Assembly: GCA_030740765.1 (NCBI GenBank)
Contig: JASLWR010000030.1
Location: forward strand, 1-33,369
Direction of reading: 5' to 3'
Length of the DNA: 33,369 nt
From: Thermoplasmatota archaeon
GTDB taxonomy: Archaea; Thermoplasmatota; Penumbrarchaeia; JASLWR01
The notes beneath the pieces are model-generated. The model ran no database searches. It had not been told where the DNA came from and was given only the letters and a program-made list of their open reading frames with translations. The position numbers and the translations under genes were made by a program. Positions within the stretch are counted from its first letter, which is position 1; each line of letters starts with the position of its first letter. Shown piece after piece: positions 23,601 to 31,304 of the stretch.

Positions 23601-23652
23601 TGATGTCCCTCATCTCTCAACTCAAATAACCGCTATATTCTGAAACAAAAAG

Positions 23653-25299
23653 CTATAAACCAAAAGCCCCCACATTGAATTCAAAGGCGATAATCGGATT
23701 CCCCAGAGAAAACCTAGTAATTGTGCGGGGGTGCAATTCACCGAAAATCCCGGCGGGACCTTTAGAGAAGACCACTTGCCCGGTCCTTCCCACAACAAAT
23801 GAGGGGTGCTCCACCGGTACAATGTCATAATCGTTGATCCCGAAAGCCGACAAGAGGGATTTTACAAGTCCCTTTATCTCGGTAAAGGAGGCTTTTCTAT
23901 GTATTGCCAATCCACCGACCTTTCGAAAGTTATTCCCGTTCAATACAATATCCCCGACCTCGAATATCCGTTGTGGAAGATCACGGTGTAGATTTGATTT
24001 CAGGATATTGAGAAGTGTCGGGAGAAGCCACACGCGAATGTTGGTGTGGTCCTTGCTGATAGGATTTTTAATTATAACTCTTTCACCCACCGGCATACCC
24101 ATTTTTCTGAATTGATCATCGTCATTGGACAGTGCAAGTGTCATCACCTCGAGAAAACCTTGTCCTACGAAAAAATACTTGATATGCTCGCAGATCTCCT
24201 CCAAGGGACGGGTCTCCCCGAAGGTCATGGACTGCGGGAGCAGAGTTGAAAAATTGTCATATCCGTATCCTACCGCCACATCCTCGATGAGATCTACAGT
24301 ATGAAGAATGTCGGTCCGGTAAGCGGGAATTTTCACGATCAATATATTTTTGTTATCTCTCTCCGAGGGTATTGTGTCAAAACCCATTTTTGAAAGATAT
24401 AACGAGATATTGTCAATGGAAAAGTCCGTGCCGAGAAACCGGTTCGTCATGCTAATATCCAATTCCATGTCCCGGGCGTCCAGATCGGGAAGAATCTCGA
24501 TGCGGTCGGGATACTTTACTTCTACGGTATATATCTGTCCACCACGTTCCGCCAACATGGTGGCCAGAATGTTCAGAGCATAATAAACGGTCTTCGCGTC
24601 ATTTCCTGTAACATCCAGAAATAAATTGGTGGTAGTCTCTGTTACAGCGGTCAATTCACCGTTTATGATGGGAGGAAACGATAGAACGTCCCAGTTCCGG
24701 TCGATAATGATTGGGTAGCGGTCAAATCCTTCCAGTGTAAAGGCGTAATCGATACCTTTCTCATGTTTTCGAAGAATCTCTGCAAGGTCCATTTCCTCGT
24801 CCTTGAATAAAGGCACGAATGTTACTCCCTCGGGATCAATGGCCTTGTATGTAAATGGTGGTTCCACATGATCGTAGTCGTGCACGCCGATGGCCACCTT
24901 GACGCGCTTCCGCCCAAGGGTCAGATGAAGTTTTTCCTGGATACCCATCACAGACTGTATCAGGGGATCGGTCATTTTCACCCCTTTTATAAGGGCCGCC
25001 CCGACATAGGGACGAATGCCCGACACAGAATCTTCGACATTCATCACAATATCGCTCTTTTTGAGGGAATATTGTTTCAGACCAGATTCGAATCCCAGGA
25101 AAGACCTCATAGCCCTAGCAACCCCCTCCACGGAGTATAGGTCGGGCCGATCCGGAAAGAATTCTATTTCAAGCTCATCACCTTCGCACTTGCTGACGTC
25201 GGAACCGAGCATCGCCACTTTCTCGACGAACTGCTCCTTCTCCACGTTAGTTCCTAGCAGTTCACAAAGATCCTTAAAGCTCATTGATATGGTGGGCAT
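23653..25299 (-). CDS. pheT: Phenylalanyl-tRNA synthetase beta subunit (archaeal type)
   Basis: This subunit of about 548 residues forms the alpha2-beta2 PheRS with PheS, which is not in the window. From the chosen ATG it begins MPTISMSFKDLCELLGTNVE and shows EIEFFPDRPDLYSVEGVARA, a B3/4 editing-like domain (about 70-260, with PPIINGELTAVT), a B5 domain (about 270-350, ending DLIEDVAVGYGYDNF), and the catalytic-like core (VGQGFLEVMTLAL; IKNPISKDHTNIR). The length fits archaeal/eukaryotic PheT rather than the 800-residue bacterial form. The frame extends nine codons upstream, but the TATTATTTTACC box at about 25314-25325 would give a leaderless start near 25299. Confidence 0.95.
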   Translation of the reverse strand: MPTISMSFKDLCELLGTNVEKEQFVEKVAMLGSDVSKCEGDELEIEFFPDRPDLYSVEGVARAMRSFLGFESGLKQYSLKKSDIVMNVEDSVSGIRPYVGAALIKGVKMTDPLIQSVMGIQEKLHLTLGRKRVKVAIGVHDYDHVEPPFTYKAIDPEGVTFVPLFKDEEMDLAEILRKHEKGIDYAFTLEGFDRYPIIIDRNWDVLSFPPIINGELTAVTETTTNLFLDVTGNDAKTVYYALNILATMLAERGGQIYTVEVKYPDRIEILPDLDARDMELDISMTNRFLGTDFSIDNISLYLSKMGFDTIPSERDNKNILIVKIPAYRTDILHTVDLIEDVAVGYGYDNFSTLLPQSMTFGETRPLEEICEHIKYFFVGQGFLEVMTLALSNDDDQFRKMGMPVGERVIIKNPISKDHTNIRVWLLPTLLNILKSNLHRDLPQRIFEVGDIVLNGNNFRKVGGLAIHRKASFTEIKGLVKSLLSAFGINDYDIVPVEHPSFVVGRTGQVVFSKGPAGIFGELHPRTITRFSLGNPIIAFEFNVGAFGL

Positions 25300-25529
25300 T
25301 ATATCGTGCGGGTAAAATAATATCAAACTATTTTTAATTTCGCACCATCTGAACGGTATTCGACGGTCCGCGTAACTATACTTGCTTAGCTTTCTGCAGT
25401 TCTGAATATGTGAAGGCTGTCGATTATTTCATAAGAAGGTTTTAATACCAATCTATTTATTGAGGGGGCCGAACGGTTATGGAAATCTTACTTGGATTTA
25501 CTTACTAAAACCGATGATTGATGAAGGAT

Positions 25530-25567
25530 GATATTCAACGGTGAAAGATCGCACTGTTGACAATATC
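25530..25567 (+). promoter_or_regulatory. Stem-loop in the leader of the L7Ae operon
   Basis: CAACGGTG (25536-25543) pairs with CACTGTTG (25552-25559; one G-T pair) around an 8-nt loop. GATATT/AATATC (25530-25535, 25562-25567) extends the stem past a 2-nt bulge. It ends a few bases before the AAAGGAGG ribosome site of L7Ae. Archaeal L7Ae is known to repress its own message through a leader kink-turn. The repeated TGATGA/GATGAT motifs just upstream (25511-25531) would suit that, but the exact kink-turn pairing is not obvious. Confidence 0.45.
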
Positions 25568-25584
25568 CCAAAGGAGGTTTATAG

Positions 25585-25956
25585 ATGGCTAATGCAAAAT
25601 ACGTATTATTTGAAATGTCCGAAGATATGAAAATGAGGACCTATGAAGCAGTAGAAATGGCAAAGAACACCGGCAAGGTGAAGAAGGGGACCAACGAGGT
25701 CACAAAAGTGATTGAGCGCGCCCAAGCAAAGTTCGTGGTGCTGGCTGAAGACGTATCCCCACCAGAGATTCTCATTCATATTCCATACCTATGCAAGGAA
25801 AAGAACATTCCATTTGCCTACGTTCCTAGAAAGAAAGAACTGGGCTATGCGGCGGGTCTCGGCGTATCCACTGGCGCCGTCGCCATAGTCAATCCGGGAA
25901 AGGCAAGAGTGCTTCTGGAAGAACTCAGCAACAATGTGAAAAGCCTAATAAAATAA
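25585..25956 (+). CDS. rpl7ae: Ribosomal protein L7Ae
   Basis: The 123-residue kink-turn RNA-binding protein is part of the 50S ribosome and, in archaea, also of box C/D and H/ACA RNPs and RNase P. Family landmarks are KKGTNEVTKVIERAQAKFVV (32-51), LAEDVSPPEI, LCKEKNIPFAYVPRKKELG and the Gly/Val-rich C-terminal part. AAAGGAGG lies 7 nt before the ATG. A TATA-like box (ATCTATTTATTG, about 25450-25461) implies a leader of about 100 nt containing a stem-loop. It heads the L7Ae-S28e-L24e-Ndk cluster conserved in archaea. Confidence 0.97.
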   Translation: MANAKYVLFEMSEDMKMRTYEAVEMAKNTGKVKKGTNEVTKVIERAQAKFVVLAEDVSPPEILIHIPYLCKEKNIPFAYVPRKKELGYAAGLGVSTGAVAIVNPGKARVLLEELSNNVKSLIK

Positions 25957-25986
25957 TTATTTTTAATATTGCATGAGGGATGAAAC

Positions 25987-26193
25987 ATGGTTGAAGGAAG
26001 TCCTGCAGAGGTTGTTGAGGTAATTGGACGGACCGGAATGACTGGTGAAGCACATCAGGTCAAGGTGCGTGTTCTGGAAGGCAATGACAAGGGGCGGATC
26101 ATCACTCGAAACGTGATGGGACCCATAAGAAAAGGGGATGTACTGCTCCTGCGAGAAACGGCCCGTGAGGCAAGGAAACTTACCAGCAGATAA
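25987..26193 (+). CDS. rps28e: Ribosomal protein S28e
   Basis: The 68-residue small-subunit protein has an OB-like fold. [20 protein letters not shown] and the C-terminal [18 protein letters not shown] (the strongly conserved DxLxLxExEREARxL end) identify it; the usual length is 65-75. A short GAGGGAT site precedes the ATG. It sits 30 nt after L7Ae and 23 nt before L24e on the same strand. Confidence 0.96.
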   Translation: MVEGSPAEVVEVIGRTGMTGEAHQVKVRVLEGNDKGRIITRNVMGPIRKGDVLLLRETAREARKLTSR

Positions 26194-26216
26194 ACATACT
26201 CTTGAGGTGATTATTT

Positions 26217-26402
26217 ATGGTTAAGACAAAGGTTTGTTCATTCTGCGGTGAAAAGATCGAGCCGGGCACCGGGAAAATGTTTGTGAAGACCGATGGAACG
26301 ACTTTCCAGTTTTGCACGAATAAATGCAAGAAGAACATGCTTAAATTGAAACGTCTTCCCAGAAGGGTGCGGTGGACGAAAAAATACGAACCGAAAAGGT
26401 AA
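26217..26402 (+). CDS. rpl24e: Ribosomal protein L24e
   Basis: The 61-residue zinc-ribbon large-subunit protein has Cys 7, Cys 10, Cys 32 and Cys 36 (CSFCGEKIEPGTGKMFVKTD, then QFCTNKCKKN) as the expected four ligands. The basic tail RRVRWTKKYEPKR is typical and is thought to bind rRNA. GAGGTGA precedes the ATG. It follows S28e at 23 nt. Confidence 0.96.
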   Translation: MVKTKVCSFCGEKIEPGTGKMFVKTDGTTFQFCTNKCKKNMLKLKRLPRRVRWTKKYEPKR

Positions 26403-26464
26403 TTCATTCTCCTTCCCCAGCTTAAAACTCCCTTGAAAATCATTTATCATAAGGAGGTGTACGG

Positions 26465-26917
26465 ATGGAACGCACGTTTCTAATGCTTAAACCGGATACA
26501 GTTCAGAGAGGCTTGATAGGAAAGATAATCGGCCGCCTTGAGAGGCGCGGATTGAAACTGGTGGCAATGAAATTCATCTGGATGGACCGGGCACTGGCGG
26601 AAAGGCATTATGGGGAACACGTGGGAAAGCCTTTCTATGAGGATCTGGTAGCCTTCATTACCTCAGGTCCGGTGGTTCCCATGGTCTGGGAGGGGAAGAA
26701 CATCGTGGAAGTGACGAGAGCCATCATGGGGCAGACCAACCCCGTGGAGAGCGACGTGGGAACAATCAGGGACGATTTTGCAATGGATCTGTCCATGAAC
26801 ATTATCCACGGGAGCGATTCAAGGGAGAGCGCAAAGAGGGAGATCGCCAATTTCTTCACTAAAGACGAAATAGTGAACTATACGAGAGTTGACGAGTGTT
26901 GGGTCTACCCTAGATGA
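26465..26917 (+). CDS. ndk: Nucleoside diphosphate kinase
   Basis: The 150-residue enzyme transfers the gamma phosphate between nucleoside triphosphates and diphosphates through a phosphohistidine. The active-site motif NIIHGSDS (His near 118), LKPDTVQRGLIGKIIGRLER at the N-terminus, and the TNPVESDVGTIRDDFA block are all present. AAGGAGGTG precedes the ATG. In many archaea infB follows ndk; here it does not, and a transporter follows after 165 nt with its own promoter. Confidence 0.97.
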   Translation: MERTFLMLKPDTVQRGLIGKIIGRLERRGLKLVAMKFIWMDRALAERHYGEHVGKPFYEDLVAFITSGPVVPMVWEGKNIVEVTRAIMGQTNPVESDVGTIRDDFAMDLSMNIIHGSDSRESAKREIANFFTKDEIVNYTRVDECWVYPR

Positions 26918-26995
26918 ATTCTGATTAATGGAGTTCACAATATCCGGCCCGTCATGGATTTCATTATTATTTTACTTATTTTCTGAACGGCAAAT

Positions 26996-27048
26996 AATAT
27001 CGATATCGGACGATATTCAGAAGTGTTTTACATCCTTTTAAATATAGA
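26996..27048 (+). promoter_or_regulatory. Promoter with inverted repeat for the POT-type transporter
   Basis: AATATCG (26996-27002) and CGATATT (27011-27017) form a perfect 7-bp inverted repeat with an 8-nt gap. It lies about 20 nt upstream of a TATA-like TTTAAATATAG (27037-27047), which is about 35-45 nt before the transporter ATG. It is a candidate operator for an unknown regulator. Confidence 0.4.
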
Positions 27049-27082
27049 TTGAAATATACCCCTTATTCCAAGGAGTTTGATA

Positions 27083-28993
27083 ATGGCCGGACGCATCTCC
27101 AATTTCTATAGAAAGTTCCCGAAGGTCTACTGGGTAGTTCTCAGTCTTGAACTGCTCGAGAGAGGGGCATACTATTCCATGATGCCAATCCTGGTCGTCC
27201 ATTTTTACTGGAATGTCGGATTGCCAATGTCACTATGTCTTTTGCTTACTGTATTTATGTATCCGTTCCAATATGCAATGCCAATTTTTACCAGCGCTTT
27301 AGCTGAAAAGGTTGGTTATAAACGACAGATGATATTTGGTTTTGCAGTGCTAACAGGCGCATATGTATTCCTCTCTTTTTCTTATAATTCTATCACGGCC
27401 ATCTTAGGAATGATGCTGATCGGGTTTGGTATCGGATGCTATAAACCACTAATATCTTCAACTATTGCCAAATCAACGGAACAACAGGATCGAAATGTTG
27501 CCTACAGCATTTATTATTGGATCGTAAATTTTGCCGCGACCTTCTTTGCATTGACCTGGGGATTATTAATGCTGTTCGGTGTCATTCCAAGATCTGCATT
27601 TGCCTGGATATTCAGGGTCAGTGCCATATACTTTTTGGTGAACATTCTAATCGCTTCTCTTATCTTTAACGAGGTACCCCGAAGCGGTCAGGTAAAGACT
27701 TTAAGAAATGTGACCTCGAATATTGCCACAGCATTCAAGGATAAAAAATTCGTAATTATGATGCTGCTTATTGCAGGATTTTGGGCGCTCTATTCTACGA
27801 CCCTGGCACCTTTTATCTTGATAATGTACGGATACCACTTTTTACCTCTTTGGCTCCCAGTGATTCTTCTGGGAGTGATAAATCCGGGTACTATTATTCT
27901 CTTAGGCGTGCCTTTATCGAAGTTTGCCGAGAAGATAGAATCCATAAAATTGTTAATGGGCGGCATATTTGTATATTTAATAGGTTTGACATTGATTACT
28001 TTCGGCCTGGAAATACTGCCGTTGGTATTTCTGGGAATGGTAATTTATTCCATTGGGGAATTTATGGTGGCTCCCGGTTATCTTGCTTTCGTATCGAAAC
28101 TGGCACCCAAAGAAAAAGTATCAGCCTATATCGGATGTAATTTCCTTGCATCCTTCACCGGAATCTTTGGGGGAGCATTGATATTCGGTCTTGTAGCTGG
28201 TGCTGTTGGCGTTAACTTGGCCAGACCCCATTTCTTCTATGGAATCCTGATGGGATTCGGTCTTTTGATATTAATTTTATTTATCGTATATTATAAAGCC
28301 TGGGGCCAGGAGATCATAGGGAGAGCAAAGAAGATCGAAGCCATGGAAAAGTGCCGTTCAGTGGAGGAATTGGAGGATAAAACAGCTGGAAAGGAACCTT
28401 TCCTCTTTAAAATATTCGATAAAAGAGCAACCCAGGTTATTGCCGCCTTATTGATCCCCATCGTTCTCATCGGCAGCTACGCTATGGGAACCAATGTCTT
28501 TTTTCCGCCTGACGATGATGATGACGATAAAAAATGGGTGTTCGATCCCGATGATTATAATGTGATACCGGGAACGTTCGACGATTTTTCGGAACGATCA
28601 GATGAAAACTCCGAAAGCATGGAAACAGTAATCATAGATGAATCCATGGTGAAATCCATCACAGTCACCCTCGTGTGGTCGGACGAACCGGACGCGGATG
28701 CCCTGCATGATAACCAACCAGATTCATTTACCTTAAATGTTACCGCACCCAATGGCACCTTCTCAGACGACGGTCCCGCTGACAATGGGAATCTGGAAGT
28801 GAAATTGAATTTCGCTCCCACCAGCCCAGCAGACCCGGAGGGAACCGGAACGTATGAGATAGAGATAATCTGCGGTGATTGCGGCGATCAGACGCCCACC
28901 GGACCGAATCCTTTTGGAAGACGAAGAACATTCTCCGATACTGAAAATGACTGGACTCTATCCGTGGAATACGAGTATTACGAAATAAAATAG
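27083..28993 (+). CDS. POT/PTR-family transporter with extracellular C-terminal domain
   Basis: The protein has about 636 residues. ELLERGAYYSM (23-33) matches the E-x-x-E-R-x-x-Y-Y signature of proton-coupled oligopeptide transporters, and about 12 hydrophobic helices span residues 15-425. Unusually it continues with another helix (about 455-480, VIAALLIPIVLIGSYAMGT), a run of six Asp, and a soluble domain of about 150 residues. That domain contains TLVWSDEPD, DSFTLNVTAPNG and TYEIEIICGDCGD and ends in a tyrosine-rich strand, a beta-sandwich look as in secreted archaeal proteins. I start at the ATG 27083, 7 nt after AGGAG; a TTG two codons upstream is less likely. The substrate is probably peptides, by family only. 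Confidence 0.75.
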   Translation: MAGRISNFYRKFPKVYWVVLSLELLERGAYYSMMPILVVHFYWNVGLPMSLCLLLTVFMYPFQYAMPIFTSALAEKVGYKRQMIFGFAVLTGAYVFLSFSYNSITAILGMMLIGFGIGCYKPLISSTIAKSTEQQDRNVAYSIYYWIVNFAATFFALTWGLLMLFGVIPRSAFAWIFRVSAIYFLVNILIASLIFNEVPRSGQVKTLRNVTSNIATAFKDKKFVIMMLLIAGFWALYSTTLAPFILIMYGYHFLPLWLPVILLGVINPGTIILLGVPLSKFAEKIESIKLLMGGIFVYLIGLTLITFGLEILPLVFLGMVIYSIGEFMVAPGYLAFVSKLAPKEKVSAYIGCNFLASFTGIFGGALIFGLVAGAVGVNLARPHFFYGILMGFGLLILILFIVYYKAWGQEIIGRAKKIEAMEKCRSVEELEDKTAGKEPFLFKIFDKRATQVIAALLIPIVLIGSYAMGTNVFFPPDDDDDDKKWVFDPDDYNVIPGTFDDFSERSDENSESMETVIIDESMVKSITVTLVWSDEPDADALHDNQPDSFTLNVTAPNGTFSDDGPADNGNLEVKLNFAPTSPADPEGTGTYEIEIICGDCGDQTPTGPNPFGRRRTFSDTENDWTLSVEYEYYEIK

Positions 28994-29057
28994 ATACAGT
29001 TACTTACAGTGCTTAGTCACCAATATAACTGAATATTCTTTTTGGATTATAACAATA

Positions 29058-29118
29058 AAGATTATATACTACTATGTAGTTTACACTACTGTAAAGTGTG
29101 CAGTATTGTGCAGCACAC
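29058..29118 (+). promoter_or_regulatory. Promoter and palindromic operators of the DUF4097-PadR operon
   Basis: A TATA-like GATTATATAC (about 29060-29069) predicts transcription starting near 29090. Over that point lies TTTACA-CTAC-TGTAAA (29080-29095), a perfect inverted repeat, followed by GTGTGC/GCACAC (29096-29101 and 29113-29118). PadR regulators usually repress their own operons through such dyads overlapping the start, and a padR gene is the second gene here. Binding is inferred. Confidence 0.6.
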
Positions 29119-29134
29119 GTTACCCGATTTCGCC

Positions 29135-29160
29135 CGCCCCGGGACCTTCGATCCCGGGCG
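29135..29160 (+). promoter_or_regulatory. GC-rich stem-loop in the operon leader
   Basis: CGCCCCGGGA (29135-29144) pairs with TCCCGGGCG (29152-29160), with one bulged C and a 7-nt loop (CCTTCGA). It lies in the transcribed leader, 30 nt before the DUF4097 ATG. No T tract follows, so it is not an obvious terminator; mRNA protection or control of translation is possible. Confidence 0.5.
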
Positions 29161-29189
29161 TACCGAAAAAATCAAAAAAGGTCGATATA

Positions 29190-30158
29190 ATGAAAGAGAA
29201 AAACAAGCCCTTCGCAATTCTTACTGTACTATTGATACTGGTCAGCATCGTCTGGATCGTTTCGGCTGGAAATCTCGGTTTCTTTAATCAGGAAACCGAT
29301 ACATTTCAGGAAATCTATTCCATCGTGAACGGAACCGACCTTCATGTTAAAGGGAAGAACGGTGATGTTTCCATAGTTGTCTGGGACGAGGAAAACATTG
29401 AGGTAGTTGCTCAAAAAATAACACTTTTCGGAGAGGACGAGCTTGAAAAGGTTAAGATAAAGGTGACAAATAGAACGGATTTCCTGGTGGAAACCGACTA
29501 TATAGACTGGTTCGCTTGGGTAAGCGTGGATTTCGAAATAAGGATACCTGTAAACGTAACGGTTTCCGAAGTGAAGACCAATAACGGGGGAATTAAGCTC
29601 ACTGGAACACGGGGTACGTTATCTGCCACAACGTCCAACGGTGAGATTTCCATAAGGGATCATTCCGGCGATATAATCATGGAGAGCAGTAACGGCGAAC
29701 TTTACGCCAATGCTGTTAGGGGAAATGTAGACGGAGAAACCTCAAACGGCCCGATAACTTTCAAATATGTGAACGGGACCGCAACAGCGAGGACCTCAAA
29801 CGGCCGGATAAATGTCGACCATACGAAGATCGTCCGAAAATTAATCACTTCCAACGACCCAATTTCTGCAAATTTCCATAATATTAGTTCCATGGGGACT
29901 GTCATACAGACCTCTAACGGACACGTTAAAGTGTGGATACCCGACAATCTCGATGCCAGACTCAAGATAGAAACCTCCAATGGTGATATAGACACCCATA
30001 TTACTATCGATATTTCGGATGTCTCCGAGGATGAATTTGTGGGAACACTTGGGAACGGTGGACCGAAACTATCTATAAAGACGAGTAATGGTGGTATTGA
30101 ATTGACAGGGATCGATTATATTAATACCGAAGAGAAGCCATGGGAGGTGGTGAATTGA
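29190..30158 (+). CDS. Membrane-anchored DUF4097-family protein
   Basis: The 322-residue protein has an N-terminal membrane anchor (about 7-27, FAILTVLLILVSIVWIVSAG) and an extracellular right-handed repeat structure. The motif (T/S)SNG recurs about every 17-25 residues (TSNGEI, SSNGEL, TSNGPI, TSNGRI, TSNDPI, TSNGHV, TSNGDI, TSNGGI), as in DUF4097/adhesin-like beta-helix proteins. In bacteria DUF4097 genes sit with PadR and HAAS/DUF1700 genes, the same trio as here, often linked to envelope stress. I start at the ATG 29190, where the signal anchor begins, with AAGGTC before it; the frame is open from 29106. Its stop overlaps the padR start. Confidence 0.82.
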   Translation: MKEKNKPFAILTVLLILVSIVWIVSAGNLGFFNQETDTFQEIYSIVNGTDLHVKGKNGDVSIVVWDEENIEVVAQKITLFGEDELEKVKIKVTNRTDFLVETDYIDWFAWVSVDFEIRIPVNVTVSEVKTNNGGIKLTGTRGTLSATTSNGEISIRDHSGDIIMESSNGELYANAVRGNVDGETSNGPITFKYVNGTATARTSNGRINVDHTKIVRKLITSNDPISANFHNISSMGTVIQTSNGHVKVWIPDNLDARLKIETSNGDIDTHITIDISDVSEDEFVGTLGNGGPKLSIKTSNGGIELTGIDYINTEEKPWEVVN

Positions 30159-30634
30159 TCGGATCGAATAAATCTAACAAAAGTCGGAGGGATATCGGTA
30201 GATTGGTCCTGCCTGGGCAACAATTGATGATCACGGGATTGATAGGAATGGTCCATGCGGGAGTCCCTGGCGATACCAGGGATAAAAAATTCGAAAAAGA
30301 TGTTATCACAGGTCTCATCTCCTTGATACTTCTGGCGATCACGGCCAATTCAAAGCGGCCCATGTATGGCTACCAGATAGCCCAGCAGATGAAAGGAGAA
30401 AGAAAATCGGACATAGAATTGAAACAGGGAACGATCTACCCGGTACTACGAACGATGGAGAAGAAGGGCTTGCTGAAAAGCGAGATCAAGGCGTCGGAGT
30501 CCGGTCCACCTCGAAAGTACTATCACATTACCCGGAAAGGACGAAAGAAACTGAAAATGTGGACCGAAACATGGAACAGAACTAAACGATTCACTGACCT
30601 TATACTGGAGGGAAAGACAAATGGCCGGAGATAA
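30155..30634 (+). CDS. padR: PadR-family transcriptional regulator
   Basis: The protein has about 159 residues. The PadR winged helix starts near residue 47 (DVITGLISLILLAITANSKR) and includes PMYGYQIAQQM, LKQGTIYPVLRTMEKKGLL and GPPRKYYHITRKGRKKLKMW, all standard for the family. The preceding roughly 45 residues are an unusual extension; internal starts such as Met 25 (30227) are possible. I prefer the TTG at 30155 because GGAGGTG lies just upstream and the codon overlaps the DUF4097 stop. It probably represses this operon through the dyads at 29080-29118. It overlaps the next gene by 14 nt. Confidence 0.88.
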   Translation: MIGSNKSNKSRRDIGRLVLPGQQLMITGLIGMVHAGVPGDTRDKKFEKDVITGLISLILLAITANSKRPMYGYQIAQQMKGERKSDIELKQGTIYPVLRTMEKKGLLKSEIKASESGPPRKYYHITRKGRKKLKMWTETWNRTKRFTDLILEGKTNGRR

Positions 30635-31126
30635 GCACATCAAGGATTACATAAAAAAGCTTGAAAAGGTTCTCGCAAAGGCGGATCCCGCAGTTGTCGC
30701 TGACGCTCTCGATGATGCCGAAGAACATTTGACGTTGATGGCCGGAGATCTCATGGCCGGAGGCAAGTATTCGAAACAGGAGAAAGCAGTAAAACTGGCA
30801 ATCCGGCAGTATGGATCGCCGAAGGTCGTAGCCGCCGAATACCTAAAACAGGACAATAGTATCAAAAAGAAACGACGGAGCAGAATGGAAAAACGGCAGA
30901 GTCGATCTCTCCTAAAGCGGACATTCGGACCATATACTGAAGGTAGGACCTACAAAAATATGCTTTATCTGTTCTTGATGTTCCCTTTGGGAATTATTTA
31001 CTTTACGTATATTATCACGGAATTTCCGTAAGTTTAGGACTCCTGGTAACCATCATAGGCATTCCGCTGTTGATCCTGTTCCTTATGAGTATCAAGGGAA
31101 TCGAATGTTCTTCGACAGTTGATTAA
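30621..31126 (+). pseudogene. HAAS/sensor-domain membrane protein, frameshifted
   Basis: The ATG at 30621 follows GGAGGG. Residues 1-75 form a HAAS-like helical domain (KDYIKKLEKVL, YSKQEKAVKLAIRQYGSPKV). A basic stretch and the opening of a membrane sensor domain follow (YLFLMFPLGIIYFTYIITEF), and then a stop at 31029-31031. In a second frame, from 31028, the same domain carries on for 32 codons: VSLGLLVTIIGIPLLILFLM, then SIKGIECSSTVD, ending at 31126. One extra T in the AATTTCC run near 31021-31027 would join them (EFSVSLGLL). So this is a one-base frameshift, a real mutation or an assembly error. Even when joined, the protein is shorter than usual sensor-domain proteins. Confidence 0.8.
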
Positions 31127-31304
31127 AGTCTTTTCCAGCAAAGTTAATTCTCCGGTTCAATCTATGTTTGAACTTATCGCAATGTATTTTCGAATTTAAA
31201 AATAAATCAAAATTTAAATATCACCACATACCTTAATTGTCCGAATTCTCACCCAAATATAAGATAAAACGGGATTTTTTCAATAAACTTGCAAGGAAAT
31301 TCAA

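Noticed and set aside
25511..25563. Box C/D small RNA upstream of L7Ae
   Set aside because: TGATGA is present, but no proper CTGA box D is found at the right distance and the region is better read as an mRNA leader.
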